From an uncultured Ruminococcus sp. (GTDB taxonomy: Bacteria > Bacillota > Clostridia > Lachnospirales > Lachnospiraceae): 64,000 nucleotides of DNA. This document shows, in pieces, positions 35,795 through 43,870 of the stretch (the stretch's first letter is position 1; each line of letters opens with the position of its first letter). The notes under the pieces are model-generated. The model was not told where the DNA came from. It worked only from the letters and a program-made list of their open reading frames with translations, and ran no database searches. Position numbers and translations under genes: made by a program. Location of the stretch: positions 1,870 to 65,869 of the forward strand of contig FMEL01000017.1 of assembly GCA_900066355.1 (NCBI GenBank). Direction: 5' to 3'.

Positions 35795-35934
35795 TGTCCT
35801 TGCTGTTTTACCCCTCTATTAGTTAAAGTCAGGAGAACCGGAAAAATGCAAAAGAATTTGGCAGGTAGTATGGGATACGAAAATGTGGTATGATTATGGG
35901 CAGGATATCAGAAAAATCAGGAGTTGAATAGATT

Positions 35935-36309
35935 GTGAAGAAAGAAGAAATTTTTGAATATGTGCAGAAACAGTATGGCACAATGCCGGAATATTTATGG
36001 AGTAAACTATCGGACAGTGCAGTACTTCGACATAAAAATGGGAAATGGTATGCAGTGATCATGACGGTTGAAAAATCGAAACTGGGATTAGAGGGAAATG
36101 ATCTGGTTGAAATCATGGATGTAAAGTGCGATCCAGAAATGACCAGCATGATTATTCAGACTTATGGATTTTTACCAGGATACCATATGAATAAACAGCA
36201 CTGGGTCACGATTTTACTGGATGGTTCAGTCAGTGAAGCGAAGATATTGGACTTTTTGGATATGAGCTATGACCTGATTGACGGAGCAGACAGAAAGGAA
36301 GAAAAATGA
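35935..36309 (+). CDS. MmcQ/YjbR-like protein
   Basis: A 124-residue protein resembling the MmcQ/YjbR family (FEYVQKQYGTMPEYLW, LRHKNGKWYAVIM, NKQHWVTILLDG). Family members have a DNA-binding-like fold but no clear established function. GTG is the start. Its stop overlaps the flavodoxin start as ATGA, so the two are coupled. Confidence 0.75.
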   Translation: MKKEEIFEYVQKQYGTMPEYLWSKLSDSAVLRHKNGKWYAVIMTVEKSKLGLEGNDLVEIMDVKCDPEMTSMIIQTYGFLPGYHMNKQHWVTILLDGSVSEAKILDFLDMSYDLIDGADRKEEK

Positions 36310-36740
36310 GAACAGCGATAGTATACGCATCTGTGCATCATGGAAATACAGAAAAATTAGTAAAGAGGATCGCAGAAGAATGTCAGGTGGATTTGATTGA
36401 TGCTGTGAAACAGCCAGATGCAGACCTGAGCAGTTATGATATGATTGGGTTTGCATCAGGAATCTATTTTTCAAAGTTTCATCAGTCGATATTGGAATTT
36501 GCAGAGAAGAATCTACCGGACGACAAAAAGATATTTCTGATCTGTACTTATGGCGGGAGTGCTAATTATAAAACCATAGAGCAGATTTTGGATAAAAGAC
36601 ATGCCAGTGTGGTTGGAAAATTTGGCTGTAAAGGGTATGACACATTCGGACCATTTAAACTGGTTGGAGGTATTGCTAAAGACCATCCGAATGAAGAAGA
36701 TATGAAAAACGCAGCGGACTTCGTAAAAGGATTACACTGA
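36306..36740 (+). CDS. Flavodoxin-family protein
   Basis: A 144-residue protein with the FMN phosphate loop variant YASVHHGNTEKL at residues 7-18, then YDMIGFASGIYFSKFH and ICTYGGSAN. It probably binds FMN and transfers electrons; the partner is unknown. It is a frequent passenger in Clostridial ICEs. Confidence 0.82.
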   Translation: MRTAIVYASVHHGNTEKLVKRIAEECQVDLIDAVKQPDADLSSYDMIGFASGIYFSKFHQSILEFAEKNLPDDKKIFLICTYGGSANYKTIEQILDKRHASVVGKFGCKGYDTFGPFKLVGGIAKDHPNEEDMKNAADFVKGLH

Positions 36741-36754
36741 TTTTTGAGTAAAAG

Positions 36755-36784
36755 GAAAACCGGGGATTTTACTCCTCGGTTTTC
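36755..36784. terminator. Bidirectional terminator
   Basis: GAAAACCGGGGA at 36755-36766 pairs with TCCTCGGTTTTC at 36773-36784 between convergent genes, with A/T-rich arms on both strands. Confidence 0.65.
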
Positions 36785-36798
36785 TGGCAGTTGTGTTT

Positions 36799-36999
36799 CT
36801 AGTCTTCAACCTGAAAAATATCTTCTACAGGCACTTTCAGGTAATGTGCCAGCCGGATTGCAATCTCAAGAGAGGGATTACGTTCTCCACGTTCGATGCG
36901 GCCTATAGTCTGGCTGCAGGAACCTATGGCTTCAGCCAAATCTGCTTGAATGAGATTCCGTTCTTCACGAATATCTTTTAGTGTATTATTGATTGCCAT
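36799..36999 (-). CDS. Small XRE-family regulator
   Basis: A 66-residue single-domain helix-turn-helix protein (LIQADLAEAIGSCSQTIGRIERGERNPS). It resembles the compact regulators found in ICE control regions. An AAGGAAGTG ribosome binding site precedes the start. Confidence 0.85.
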   Translation of the reverse strand: MAINNTLKDIREERNLIQADLAEAIGSCSQTIGRIERGERNPSLEIAIRLAHYLKVPVEDIFQVED

Positions 37000-37055
37000 T
37001 CAATCACTTCCTTTGCTTATTGTTATCAGCAGGATCATGAACCTGCTGTTGAAAT

Positions 37056-37787
37056 CTAATGAAATCCCGGAATTTCTGCACCTTTGCATTTCCCGATTAC
37101 TTTTCCAAAAATCTTAAAAGAGTCAGATTCCAAAACCTGGATAGGACGATATTTTTGATTTAAAGAAATCAGATAAACACCATCTGGCTCATCGTGTAAT
37201 TCCTTGATGTAAGTATTGCCGTTGAGATAGAAGATTCCAATTTCACCATTAGCAAGAGAATCTTTTTTCTGAATCCATGCAACATCGTCTGTATGATAAA
37301 GTGGCTCCATACTGTCACCGGAAATCCGTACACCAAAGTCAGTCTGCTCAGGAGCAAGGTATCCTACATCATAGGTTTCTTTTACAGAATCCTCCAGGTA
37401 ATTTCCAGTACCAGCAGAAACTGGTTCCCAGGTAATTTCTACAGGATGATGGAATGGGATAATTTTTGCAGACAGTGGAGAAAACTTTTTAGAAGCTTTC
37501 AAAATATCAGCAAATTCAATCAATTTATTTCTGCCTTCTTCATTCAATCCACTCATAATGTTATATGGGTTTTCTCCAAAGAAGGATTCATATATATCTT
37601 CGATATCAAGTAACTGGCAAAGTGTCAGGAAAACATGTAAAGCTGGTTCTCGTGCATTGGTCTCCCATTTGGAGAGTGCTTTTGTAGTGACCTGAATACC
37701 TTCCTGAGAAAGCAGGTCTACAAGATATGATTGAGAGTATCCTTTCTTTTTTCTATTTTCTGCTAATATTTCCCCGAAATCACGCAT
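37056..37787 (-). CDS. XRE/S24 LexA-like repressor
   Basis: A 243-residue protein with an N-terminal helix-turn-helix (SYLVDLLSQEGIQVTTKALSKWE) and a C-terminal S24 self-cleavage domain: the catalytic Ser lies in ISGDSMEP and the Lys in GNTYIKEL. Such repressors are inactivated upon DNA damage. It is divergently transcribed from a Y-family polymerase gene and probably controls it and the element's transfer genes. Confidence 0.88.
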   Translation of the reverse strand: MRDFGEILAENRKKKGYSQSYLVDLLSQEGIQVTTKALSKWETNAREPALHVFLTLCQLLDIEDIYESFFGENPYNIMSGLNEEGRNKLIEFADILKASKKFSPLSAKIIPFHHPVEITWEPVSAGTGNYLEDSVKETYDVGYLAPEQTDFGVRISGDSMEPLYHTDDVAWIQKKDSLANGEIGIFYLNGNTYIKELHDEPDGVYLISLNQKYRPIQVLESDSFKIFGKVIGKCKGAEIPGFH

Positions 37788-37823
37788 TTGTTCGCCTCAT
37801 TTCTATTTGAATTTTCTATATGC

Positions 37824-37923
37824 ATTATACCGTATGTTAGAAATAAAATCAACAACAATCTCCAAAATGGAGAAAATACAACCAAGATGTTACTTGACTA
37901 TCTCCGGAATGTCGATATATACT
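37824..37923. promoter_or_regulatory. Divergent promoters with candidate repressor operators
   Basis: On the minus strand TTGATT (37847-37852) and TATAAT (37824-37829) are spaced 17 bp and drive the repressor. On the plus strand TTGACT (37894-37899) and TATACT (37918-37923), spaced 18 bp, drive the polymerase. The dyad TCTCCAAAATGGAGA lies at 37859-37873 and another TCTCC half-site at 37901-37905, within the polymerase promoter. These are likely operators of the S24 repressor. Confidence 0.65.
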
Positions 37924-37981
37924 AAACATACAAAAATTGATAAGACATCATGTTGAAGGAAACAGCTGGGAGGTAAAAAGT

Positions 37982-39229
37982 TTGAGTGAGCGTGTGATCC
38001 TGCATAGTGATATGAACTGTTTTTATGCCAGTGTAGAAATGCTGCATCATCCGGAATTTGCCGGAATGCCGCTGGCAGTCGGTGGCGATCCGGAAGCCAG
38101 ACATGGGATTGTGCTGACAGCAAATTATATTGCAAAGCAAAAAGGTGTAAAGACCGGAATGGCATTATGGCAGGCAAAACAGATTTGTCCGAAAATCATA
38201 TTTGTACCACCACGGATGGATTTGTATTTGAGATTTTCAAAGATGGCAAGAGAAATCTATTCGGAGTATACGGACAAGATCGAGCCATATGGAATTGATG
38301 AAGCCTGGCTGGATGTATCGGACAGCAGAAATCTGAAAGGAAGCGGAATGACGATTGCAAGAGAAATCAGCCATCGGATTAAATACGAATTGGGTGTAAC
38401 GGTAAGTATTGGAATTTCCTGGAATAAGATTTATGCGAAACTTGGTTCAGATTATAAAAAGCCGGATGCAATCACAGAGTTTAATCGAGAAAATTATAAA
38501 GACAGGATATGGCAGCTTCCAGCGTCAGATTTGCTTTATGTCGGAAGACAGACAAATAAGAAATTGCAAAAACTTGGAATCCGGACAATCGGGCAACTTG
38601 CGGAATCAGACGAAAAGTTGTTAGAGAGTCATTTTGGAAAAATAGGAAATGTATTATGGGCTTTCGCAAATGGCTGGGATGAAGATCCGGTTTGCAAGGA
38701 AGGATATGAAGCACCAGTAAAGTCGATAGGTAATAGCACTACAACACCGAGAGATCTGGAAAATGATCTGGATGTATGGATCATTCAAATAGCATTGGCA
38801 GAAAGTGTAGCTGCACGATTGCGGAAACATGGATTTAAATGCAAAACAGTAGAAATTACAGTTCGAGATAATGGATTGTATAGTTTTTCCAGACAGATAC
38901 ATTTACGACAGCCAACGAATATTACAAACGAGATTGTAACTGCAGCATTTCAGCTATTTAAAGATAATTACAAATGGGAATATCCCATTAGAAGCCTGGG
39001 AATCCGAGCTGCGGATCTTGTGTTAGATGATATTCCCGTGCAGTTGGATTTATTTGGAAATCAGGAGAAAAAGGAAAAGTTAGAGAAGCTGGATCGTACT
39101 GTAGATGAGATCAGACGACGGTTTGGTTATTTCAGTATACAGCGAGCGGCAATGTATCAGGATAAAGTCTTATCCCACTTAGACGCTGGTACGCACACGA
39201 TCCATCCACACAGTTATTTTCATGGGTAA
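37982..39229 (+). CDS. Y-family DNA polymerase (Pol IV/UmuC type)
   Basis: About 415 residues. Active-site motifs: LHSDMNCFYASVE with the first Asp, and EPYGIDEAWLDVS with the Asp-Glu pair; then a helix-hairpin-helix-like region (LPASDLLYVGRQTNKKLQKLGI) and a little-finger domain, with a clamp-binding-like QLDLFG near the end. It does error-prone translesion synthesis. TTG 37982 is preferred because GGGAGG at 37968-37973 lies 8 nt upstream; a longer frame from ATG 37937 lacks a site. Confidence 0.88.
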   Translation: MSERVILHSDMNCFYASVEMLHHPEFAGMPLAVGGDPEARHGIVLTANYIAKQKGVKTGMALWQAKQICPKIIFVPPRMDLYLRFSKMAREIYSEYTDKIEPYGIDEAWLDVSDSRNLKGSGMTIAREISHRIKYELGVTVSIGISWNKIYAKLGSDYKKPDAITEFNRENYKDRIWQLPASDLLYVGRQTNKKLQKLGIRTIGQLAESDEKLLESHFGKIGNVLWAFANGWDEDPVCKEGYEAPVKSIGNSTTTPRDLENDLDVWIIQIALAESVAARLRKHGFKCKTVEITVRDNGLYSFSRQIHLRQPTNITNEIVTAAFQLFKDNYKWEYPIRSLGIRAADLVLDDIPVQLDLFGNQEKKEKLEKLDRTVDEIRRRFGYFSIQRAAMYQDKVLSHLDAGTHTIHPHSYFHG

Positions 39230-39243
39230 TTGGAGGGATAGAT

Positions 39244-39456
39244 TTGAAAAAAGCATTAACCAGAAAACAGAAAGAAAGTTATCAATGTATTTTGGATTAT
39301 ACGAAGGAGCATGGATATCCGCCGACAGTACGGGAATTTGGAAAATTGATCGGGGTGAAATCAACATCATCAGCATTTTCCAGAATCAAGCAGTTGGAGT
39401 TAAATGGATATATCCGCAGAATCCCGGCATCGCCAAGAGCAATTGAGATTTTATAG
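39244..39456 (+). CDS. LexA-type DNA-binding domain only
   Basis: A 70-residue protein equal to the N-terminal winged helix of LexA (LDYTKEHGYPPTVREFGKLI, FSRIKQLELNGYIRR) without a protease domain. The TTG start follows GGAGG at 39232-39236. It may compete at SOS-type operators or regulate the element. It sits right after the polymerase gene. Confidence 0.82.
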   Translation: MKKALTRKQKESYQCILDYTKEHGYPPTVREFGKLIGVKSTSSAFSRIKQLELNGYIRRIPASPRAIEIL

Positions 39457-39468
39457 TGAGGTGTCGGC

Positions 39469-39708
39469 ATGAACAAAGTATATGTAGATGTAGTAGCAGA
39501 GTTTCGTAAAGACGGACAGCTGGTTCCCATATTTTTTACATGGGAGGATGGAAGAAAGTATAGCATTGACAGAATTTTGAAAATCGAGCGATGCGCCAGC
39601 AGAAAGGCAGGCGGTGTAGGAATGATGTACACCTGTATGATACAGGGGCAGGAAAGCCACTTGTTTTACGAAGTGGATAAATGGTTTATGGAGAGAAAAA
39701 CAGCATAA
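39469..39708 (+). CDS. Small uncharacterised protein of the SOS-type cassette
   Basis: A 79-residue soluble protein (VDVVAEFRKDGQLVPIFFTWEDGRKYSID, CMIQGQESHLFYEVDKW). I do not recognise a functional domain. It is in tight order with the LexA-like and polymerase genes, so it is probably cotranscribed. A GAGGTG site precedes the ATG. Confidence 0.7.
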   Translation: MNKVYVDVVAEFRKDGQLVPIFFTWEDGRKYSIDRILKIERCASRKAGGVGMMYTCMIQGQESHLFYEVDKWFMERKTA

Positions 39709-39958
39709 GGAGAGATTGGTATAGACGATATTATTTGGATTATTAACCGGCAGGGATAGTCACTTTCCCTTTATATTCCTGCAGGTTTTACATAAGAAGA
39801 GGGATTCCGGTCAGCAAAGGCAGCTCCCACAATGCCTTTTGGATATCCGCTTCTGCAAGTTATAGTAAGTAATTGCTTCCCATCAAAATCATGGGGAAAG
39901 CGAACTGGTCTGAAAGACCGCCAGTTAGTGTGATGATGATAAGGAGATTTTGAAACTG

Positions 39959-40531
39959 ATGACAGACAGAGATTATGCAATTAAATCAATGAAAGAAATT
40001 ACCTTCCAGATGGCAAGTCATGCACAGGATTATCTGGAAGTTACAATCGAAAGACATTATACTGATATTAAAGAATTGATGACAAGCTATCAGAAATTGA
40101 TTTTGGAAAATCAGATTGTGTTAGAAGAACTGGATATGGAATGCCAGGAGAAAATCAATGAAGACATGGCATATGCATTGAGTTATCTGAGCATTTATAA
40201 CAACCAGCTGAATGTGCCAAAGATGCACCGGGAGATGAATAATCTGATGATTATTTATGGATTGTCGGACATGATCTATCGGGGAATGACTTTAGTGAAG
40301 TTCTATGCACCGAATGGTGTGATGCTCAGTGAAATCCTTCATTCCTGTTTTTGCAGTCATTATAATAAGACAGATGTGGAAGTGCAGCAGGAGTTAGGAA
40401 TAGGCAGGACTTCTTTTTATAAAATGAAGAAGCAGGCACTTGGGTATTTAGGATTTTATTTTTATGAGATCGTGGTACCGCAGGCAAAGGATAAAAGATT
40501 TAAACCGTCACTGGGCGTTGAGGAAGAGTAG
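39959..40531 (+). CDS. Uncharacterised protein with ArpU/sigma-like C terminus
   Basis: About 190 residues. The N-terminal half is helical; the C-terminal part EVQQELGIGRTSFYKMKKQAL reads as a helix-turn-helix, as in ArpU-like or sigma-70 region 4-like regulators. ATG 39959 is preferred to an in-frame TTG at 39950, which lies too close to AAGGAG at 39941-39946. Role unknown; probably regulatory. Confidence 0.6.
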   Translation: MTDRDYAIKSMKEITFQMASHAQDYLEVTIERHYTDIKELMTSYQKLILENQIVLEELDMECQEKINEDMAYALSYLSIYNNQLNVPKMHREMNNLMIIYGLSDMIYRGMTLVKFYAPNGVMLSEILHSCFCSHYNKTDVEVQQELGIGRTSFYKMKKQALGYLGFYFYEIVVPQAKDKRFKPSLGVEEE

Positions 40532-40912
40532 GTGAGTAATATGAGATACGAAGATTCGATGAAAGGTGTAGCTGATCAGATAATCAAAGAACAGCAGCGA
40601 GCCAGTAAAATTAAAAACAATCCAGAAGAGTTCCATTGGCATGACGAATATGCAACGTTGAATTTCTTTCGGTTTATCTGCAAAAATATCGGTAACTTGG
40701 GAAATGGAGAAATTGAAAAAATGGTCACACGCTTAAAGAGCATAGATCAGAAAGCAGTGGAAAACCATGTGAATGGTGCTATTTGGGCATTTGATTATGA
40801 TAAGATGTTCTGTGTATTGATGGAAAATGAAATTTGCCGAAAGGTGTGTGAAAAGAATAAATATAATAGTTGGACGAAGCTGATTGGACAGTATTGTATT
40901 TCAATGGCTTAA
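40532..40912 (+). CDS. Uncharacterised ICE protein
   Basis: A 126-residue soluble protein (DSMKGVADQIIKEQQRASKIKNN, HDEYATLNFFRFICKNI, NSWTKLIGQYC) of a type that I do not recognise. It begins at the base after the previous stop with GTG; ATG 40541 is an alternative. A strong terminator follows. Confidence 0.6.
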   Translation: MSNMRYEDSMKGVADQIIKEQQRASKIKNNPEEFHWHDEYATLNFFRFICKNIGNLGNGEIEKMVTRLKSIDQKAVENHVNGAIWAFDYDKMFCVLMENEICRKVCEKNKYNSWTKLIGQYCISMA

Positions 40913-40920
40913 AGATAAAG

Positions 40921-40963
40921 AAAGTTGCTGGAGAGAAAAAATATTCTCCAGCAACTTTGTCTT
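40921..40963. terminator. Terminator between convergent genes
   Basis: A perfect 14-bp stem AAAGTTGCTGGAGA (40921-40934) with its complement (40945-40958) followed by GTCTTTG. Confidence 0.65.
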
Positions 40964-40988
40964 TGATGAATAAAGATCAATTTTTTAT

Positions 40989-41195
40989 TTAACTATTCTC
41001 ACTATTATTTGATTCAGTGATTTTTTTCTTCTTTGGAGAAACCAGTTTGTGACCGGAATAAATGGACATGCCCATACAAAGCAATGAAGAATAGGCAAAG
41101 TATTTATGTGCAGTCATAGATTTTTTGATTCCAGAATAAATGCATCCCAACATACAGAAAAGTGCGCCTAAGGACCAGTATTTATGTGATTTCAT
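40989..41195 (-). CDS. Small two-helix membrane protein
   Basis: A 68-residue protein with two hydrophobic segments (WSLGALFCMLGCIYSG and YFAYSSLLCMGMSIYSG) and a Lys-rich tail. The repeated IYSG endings suggest a helical hairpin. The start at 41195 has AGGAGGT nine bases upstream; a longer frame lacks this. It resembles small membrane proteins common in Clostridial mobile elements; function unknown. Confidence 0.65.
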   Translation of the reverse strand: MKSHKYWSLGALFCMLGCIYSGIKKSMTAHKYFAYSSLLCMGMSIYSGHKLVSPKKKKITESNNSENS

Positions 41196-41273
41196 GATTT
41201 GATACCTCCTTTGATTTAACTGATTCAATCATAACGCTTTTTTACGAAAATGCAAAGAAAAACTTTGAATATA

Positions 41274-41360
41274 GTTCTGTAGAATTAGAACTTGGTTTTG
41301 CGATTCTGTATATTTAAGATATTCACAAGTATACTAAATTCAGAACGATTATTCGTTCTG
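41274..41360. promoter_or_regulatory. Operator-like repeats before an XRE gene
   Basis: GTTCTGTAGAAT at 41274-41285 is almost identical to the palindrome GTTCTATAGAAC at 41797-41808 upstream of the next gene. A further dyad CAGAACGATTATTCGTTCTG covers 41341-41360, next to the ribosome binding site of the XRE gene. They are probably binding sites of that XRE protein. Confidence 0.55.
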
Positions 41361-41374
41361 GAGGAGGTGTTACG

Positions 41375-41692
41375 ATGGATTTGAAAGCAGTAGGACAGCG
41401 AATCAAATCAGCACGAGAAGCAAAAAATCTCACGCAAGAGGAACTGGCTGCATTAGTAAATTTAAGTCCGACGCATGTGAGTGTAATAGAGAGAGGCTTG
41501 AAAGTTACAAAATTGGATACCTTTGTTGCAATTGCAAATGCATTAGATGTTTCTGCAGATACTCTTTTGATTGATGTTGTGGCACATTCAGTTACAGGTG
41601 TTACCAATGAGCTGGCAGAGAAAATAGAAAAACTTCCGATCAAAGAGCAGAAAAAAATTATCAAAGTAATCCATACATTATTGGAAGAATAA
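41375..41692 (+). CDS. XRE-family regulator
   Basis: A 105-residue protein: helix-turn-helix (LTQEELAALVNLSPTHVSVIERG) and a C-terminal helical part typical of repressors (LPIKEQKKIIKVIHTLLEE). GGAGGAGG lies upstream. It is flanked by GTTCT-TAGAA dyads, which suggests autoregulation and control of the following gene. Confidence 0.88.
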   Translation: MDLKAVGQRIKSAREAKNLTQEELAALVNLSPTHVSVIERGLKVTKLDTFVAIANALDVSADTLLIDVVAHSVTGVTNELAEKIEKLPIKEQKKIIKVIHTLLEE

Positions 41693-41796
41693 TATGACAA
41701 AACTAGGAAGAGCAAGTAGCTCTTCTTTTTTTTGCCCCTTTATCCAGCTTTAAGTTGTAAAGTGTCTTTTCATGACAATAGAAATATGCTAAATTA

Positions 41797-41808
41797 GTTC
41801 TATAGAAC
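41797..41808. promoter_or_regulatory. Palindromic operator GTTCTATAGAAC
   Basis: A perfect 12-bp palindrome 36 bp before the next gene, sharing its core with the site at 41274. Likely bound by the XRE protein encoded between them. Confidence 0.5.
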
Positions 41809-41844
41809 AAGATATAATTCTACCTGTATATTGGAGGAAAATGA

Positions 41845-42057
41845 ATGAGAGAGAAAACTATTTATGAGAAGATTGCAGAAAAGTACAACACAACACCAGA
41901 AGAGGTACGCAGAGAAATGCAGATAGCCATAGATGCAGGATTTGATAATCCCGATCCGGCTGTGCAGGAAGAATGGAAGAAAATGACACTTAAAGGAGAC
42001 AGACCTACACCGGAAGAAGTAGTCAATTACGCAGTAAAACAATTTAAAGGAAATTAA
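41845..42057 (+). CDS. Small protein resembling the Spo0A C-terminal domain
   Basis: A 70-residue acidic protein. The segment YEKIAEKYNTTPEEVRREMQ resembles part of the Spo0A effector domain's helical fold, without receiver domain. GGAGG precedes the ATG. Function unknown; possible DNA-binding role under control of the XRE gene upstream. Confidence 0.55.
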   Translation: MREKTIYEKIAEKYNTTPEEVRREMQIAIDAGFDNPDPAVQEEWKKMTLKGDRPTPEEVVNYAVKQFKGN

Positions 42058-42064
42058 TGAAAAT

Positions 42065-42496
42065 ATGAAGAAAAAGATAATTGCAGTGATAACAGGAGCA
42101 GTGATCTTGATAATTGCTGCAGGAAGTATTTATGGGAAATCTGAATCTGGTCATAAGGAAGGCGAACCGGATGTAGTTGGAACATTTTCCGTAAATCGAG
42201 ATGAAAATATTACAGTGGTGGCTAACCGGGGACATATCGGGGATAAAGAAGCTTTTGCAAGAGAACTTTTGCAGATGTACAAGGATGATTCATTTTATTC
42301 GACAAAATTCTCCACAGACAGGGGATATGCGACGAGCCTTGATATGAACATCTATTTATGGAAAGAGGATATTGAAGATGGGGAATCGGTAATGACAGCC
42401 GAATATAGACCTGTAGAATACGGAAAGGACTATGATGTAGTCAATAATCCTGATAAATTTCAACTATATATAGATGGAAAAGAAGCAGAAGAATAA
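42065..42496 (+). CDS. Membrane-anchored uncharacterised protein
   Basis: A 143-residue protein with an N-terminal hydrophobic segment (IIAVITGAVILIIAAG) after Lys residues and a polar extracytoplasmic part (VVGTFSVNRDENITVVANRG). It may be anchored in the membrane or secreted. It starts 7 bp after the previous gene. No domain was recognised. Confidence 0.6.
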   Translation: MKKKIIAVITGAVILIIAAGSIYGKSESGHKEGEPDVVGTFSVNRDENITVVANRGHIGDKEAFARELLQMYKDDSFYSTKFSTDRGYATSLDMNIYLWKEDIEDGESVMTAEYRPVEYGKDYDVVNNPDKFQLYIDGKEAEE

Positions 42497-42822
42497 CACG
42501 GTGAACTTTTTATACTGAAATATGTACGATTCCAATAATGATATGAACTTATGGGAATATATTGCGGATACTTTGTGAACTTTATCCTGATACAATGATT
42601 ATGCTGATGAAAGAAGGCATAGATAACTGAATACAAGAAAGAGACGAAAGCCTCAGTAGTTAAGAAAAAACTACTGGGGCTTTTTTTCGTGCCTGAATTT
42701 CTCAGCCAATAACTGCGGGCGTATCCCGGCAGGATAAAGGCGGAGCAGGCATGATCCTAAACAGAGGTCCGCCTTCTGGATTTGAAACGAGCAACAAGAT
42801 TTCAAATTCAGGAGGAACGGAT
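42497..42822 (+). other. Intergenic stretch with a terminator
   Basis: A strong terminator occupies 42647-42687 (AAAGCCTCAGTAGTT with AACTACTGGGGCTTT, then TTTT). Beyond it are two longer inverted repeats: GGCGGA...TCCGCC, and GATTTGAAA...TTTCAAATTC just before the ribosome binding site of the sigma-like gene. No gene was seen. Confidence 0.6.
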
Positions 42823-43296
42823 ATGTATATTGAACACCCATATTTTTACGAAGGAAAGTATTACGCAAATATTGATGGAGAAATGATCGAGATTACAAAA
42901 GAAGTTGCGTATGCGATGAATAATTTTTACAGAAGCAGCAAGGCAAAAAAAGTTGAGATTAAGAATGAACTGGGTGAGGTTGTGGATAAGATGCTGAGAG
43001 AAGTACCTTACAGCGGTCAGTCTATTGATGGAGAAGGCTTCATGATTGAGGATTTTCCAGATCTGAACTGTGATGTGGAGCACTGTGTACTGACAAAAAT
43101 GGAACAGCAGGATATTCACACAGTGATCTATCAACTGAACTCAGAGGAACGCATGATTATTTATGGCATTTTCTTTGAAAACAAGACACAGACACAGATG
43201 GCGGAAATTATGGGGATTTCCAGACAGATGCTGTCATACAAGCTGAAATCCACTCTTAATAAGATGCGTGAAATGTATATGAATAAATTTTTTTAA
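42823..43296 (+). CDS. Small sigma-70 region 4-like factor
   Basis: A 157-residue protein. The C-terminal half (LNSEERMIIYGIFFENKTQTQMAEIMGISRQML) is a sigma region 4 helix-turn-helix; the N-terminal half is specific to ICE sigma-like proteins. ATG 42823 follows GGAGG at 42811-42815; an upstream extension to 42751 covers an inverted repeat and is unlikely. It probably activates ICE excision or transfer genes. Confidence 0.78.
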   Translation: MYIEHPYFYEGKYYANIDGEMIEITKEVAYAMNNFYRSSKAKKVEIKNELGEVVDKMLREVPYSGQSIDGEGFMIEDFPDLNCDVEHCVLTKMEQQDIHTVIYQLNSEERMIIYGIFFENKTQTQMAEIMGISRQMLSYKLKSTLNKMREMYMNKFF

Positions 43297-43344
43297 AAAA
43301 TTTTTCAAAATCTTTTGCATCTGCCAAAGTCATTTGACTTTAGT

Positions 43345-43825
43345 AATTAGAGGAAGTTAAAGGACTTCCTAAAATGAACCATGATAACTGAATATCCAAT
43401 AATAACTGACGTGACATTTCATACAGTGAGCACGAGGAAGATGCCGCTATAGGATTATAAGACGTAAAAACCTTTTTAGAGCTAATAATGCTGCGAAAAA
43501 GCACTGACCAAAGCCAGTCGGCAGACTGGTGATGCGATGACATGTGTGAGATGCGATACACTTGCAGACCCTGAGAAGTCTGTAACTGGTAAACCTATGA
43601 ACTGCTGGAGCCTGGAAACGAGAGTTTTTTGGTTGTGGTCCGGAGTGTAGCATCCGGACAGGTTATTATTCCCTTCCTGCAGATGTAGGAGTAACGATTC
43701 GGGGTATCGAGGATAAATAGAATCGAGCGAGCACTGTTTAATAATCAAATTGGCTATAGAGGTTATGCGGCAGAGCTTTCCGTCTTGGAAAGGAACTCTG
43801 CCGTATTCCTGTGGAGCCAATATAG
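43345..43825 (+). ncRNA. Candidate large structured RNA upstream of pemK
   Basis: About 480 bases with no convincing open frame on either strand but many strong helices: AGGAAGT/ACTTCCT (43351-43370), CCAGTC/GACTGG (43514-43529), GTCCGGA/TCCGGAC (43638-43659), and a long terminal stem with ATTGGCT/AGCCAAT (43749-43821) enclosing GGCAGAG/CTCTGCC and CTTTCC/GGAAAG. The density of stems points to a structured RNA or a long pemK leader. No known family was recognised. Confidence 0.4.
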
Positions 43826-43870
43826 CGCTATGAATGCTTTACAAATAAAAAAAGATTGGAGAGATGACAA

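Noticed and set aside
39709..39958. Possible small RNA or gene in the gap after the SOS-type cassette
   Set aside because: Only a short hairpin (GGTCTGAAAGACC) and weak repeats were seen; nothing is strong enough to call.
43297..43870. Group II intron or tmRNA-like RNA
   Set aside because: No intron domain V pattern, no reverse transcriptase, and no tRNA-like ends or tag frame. The structure is kept only as an unassigned candidate RNA.
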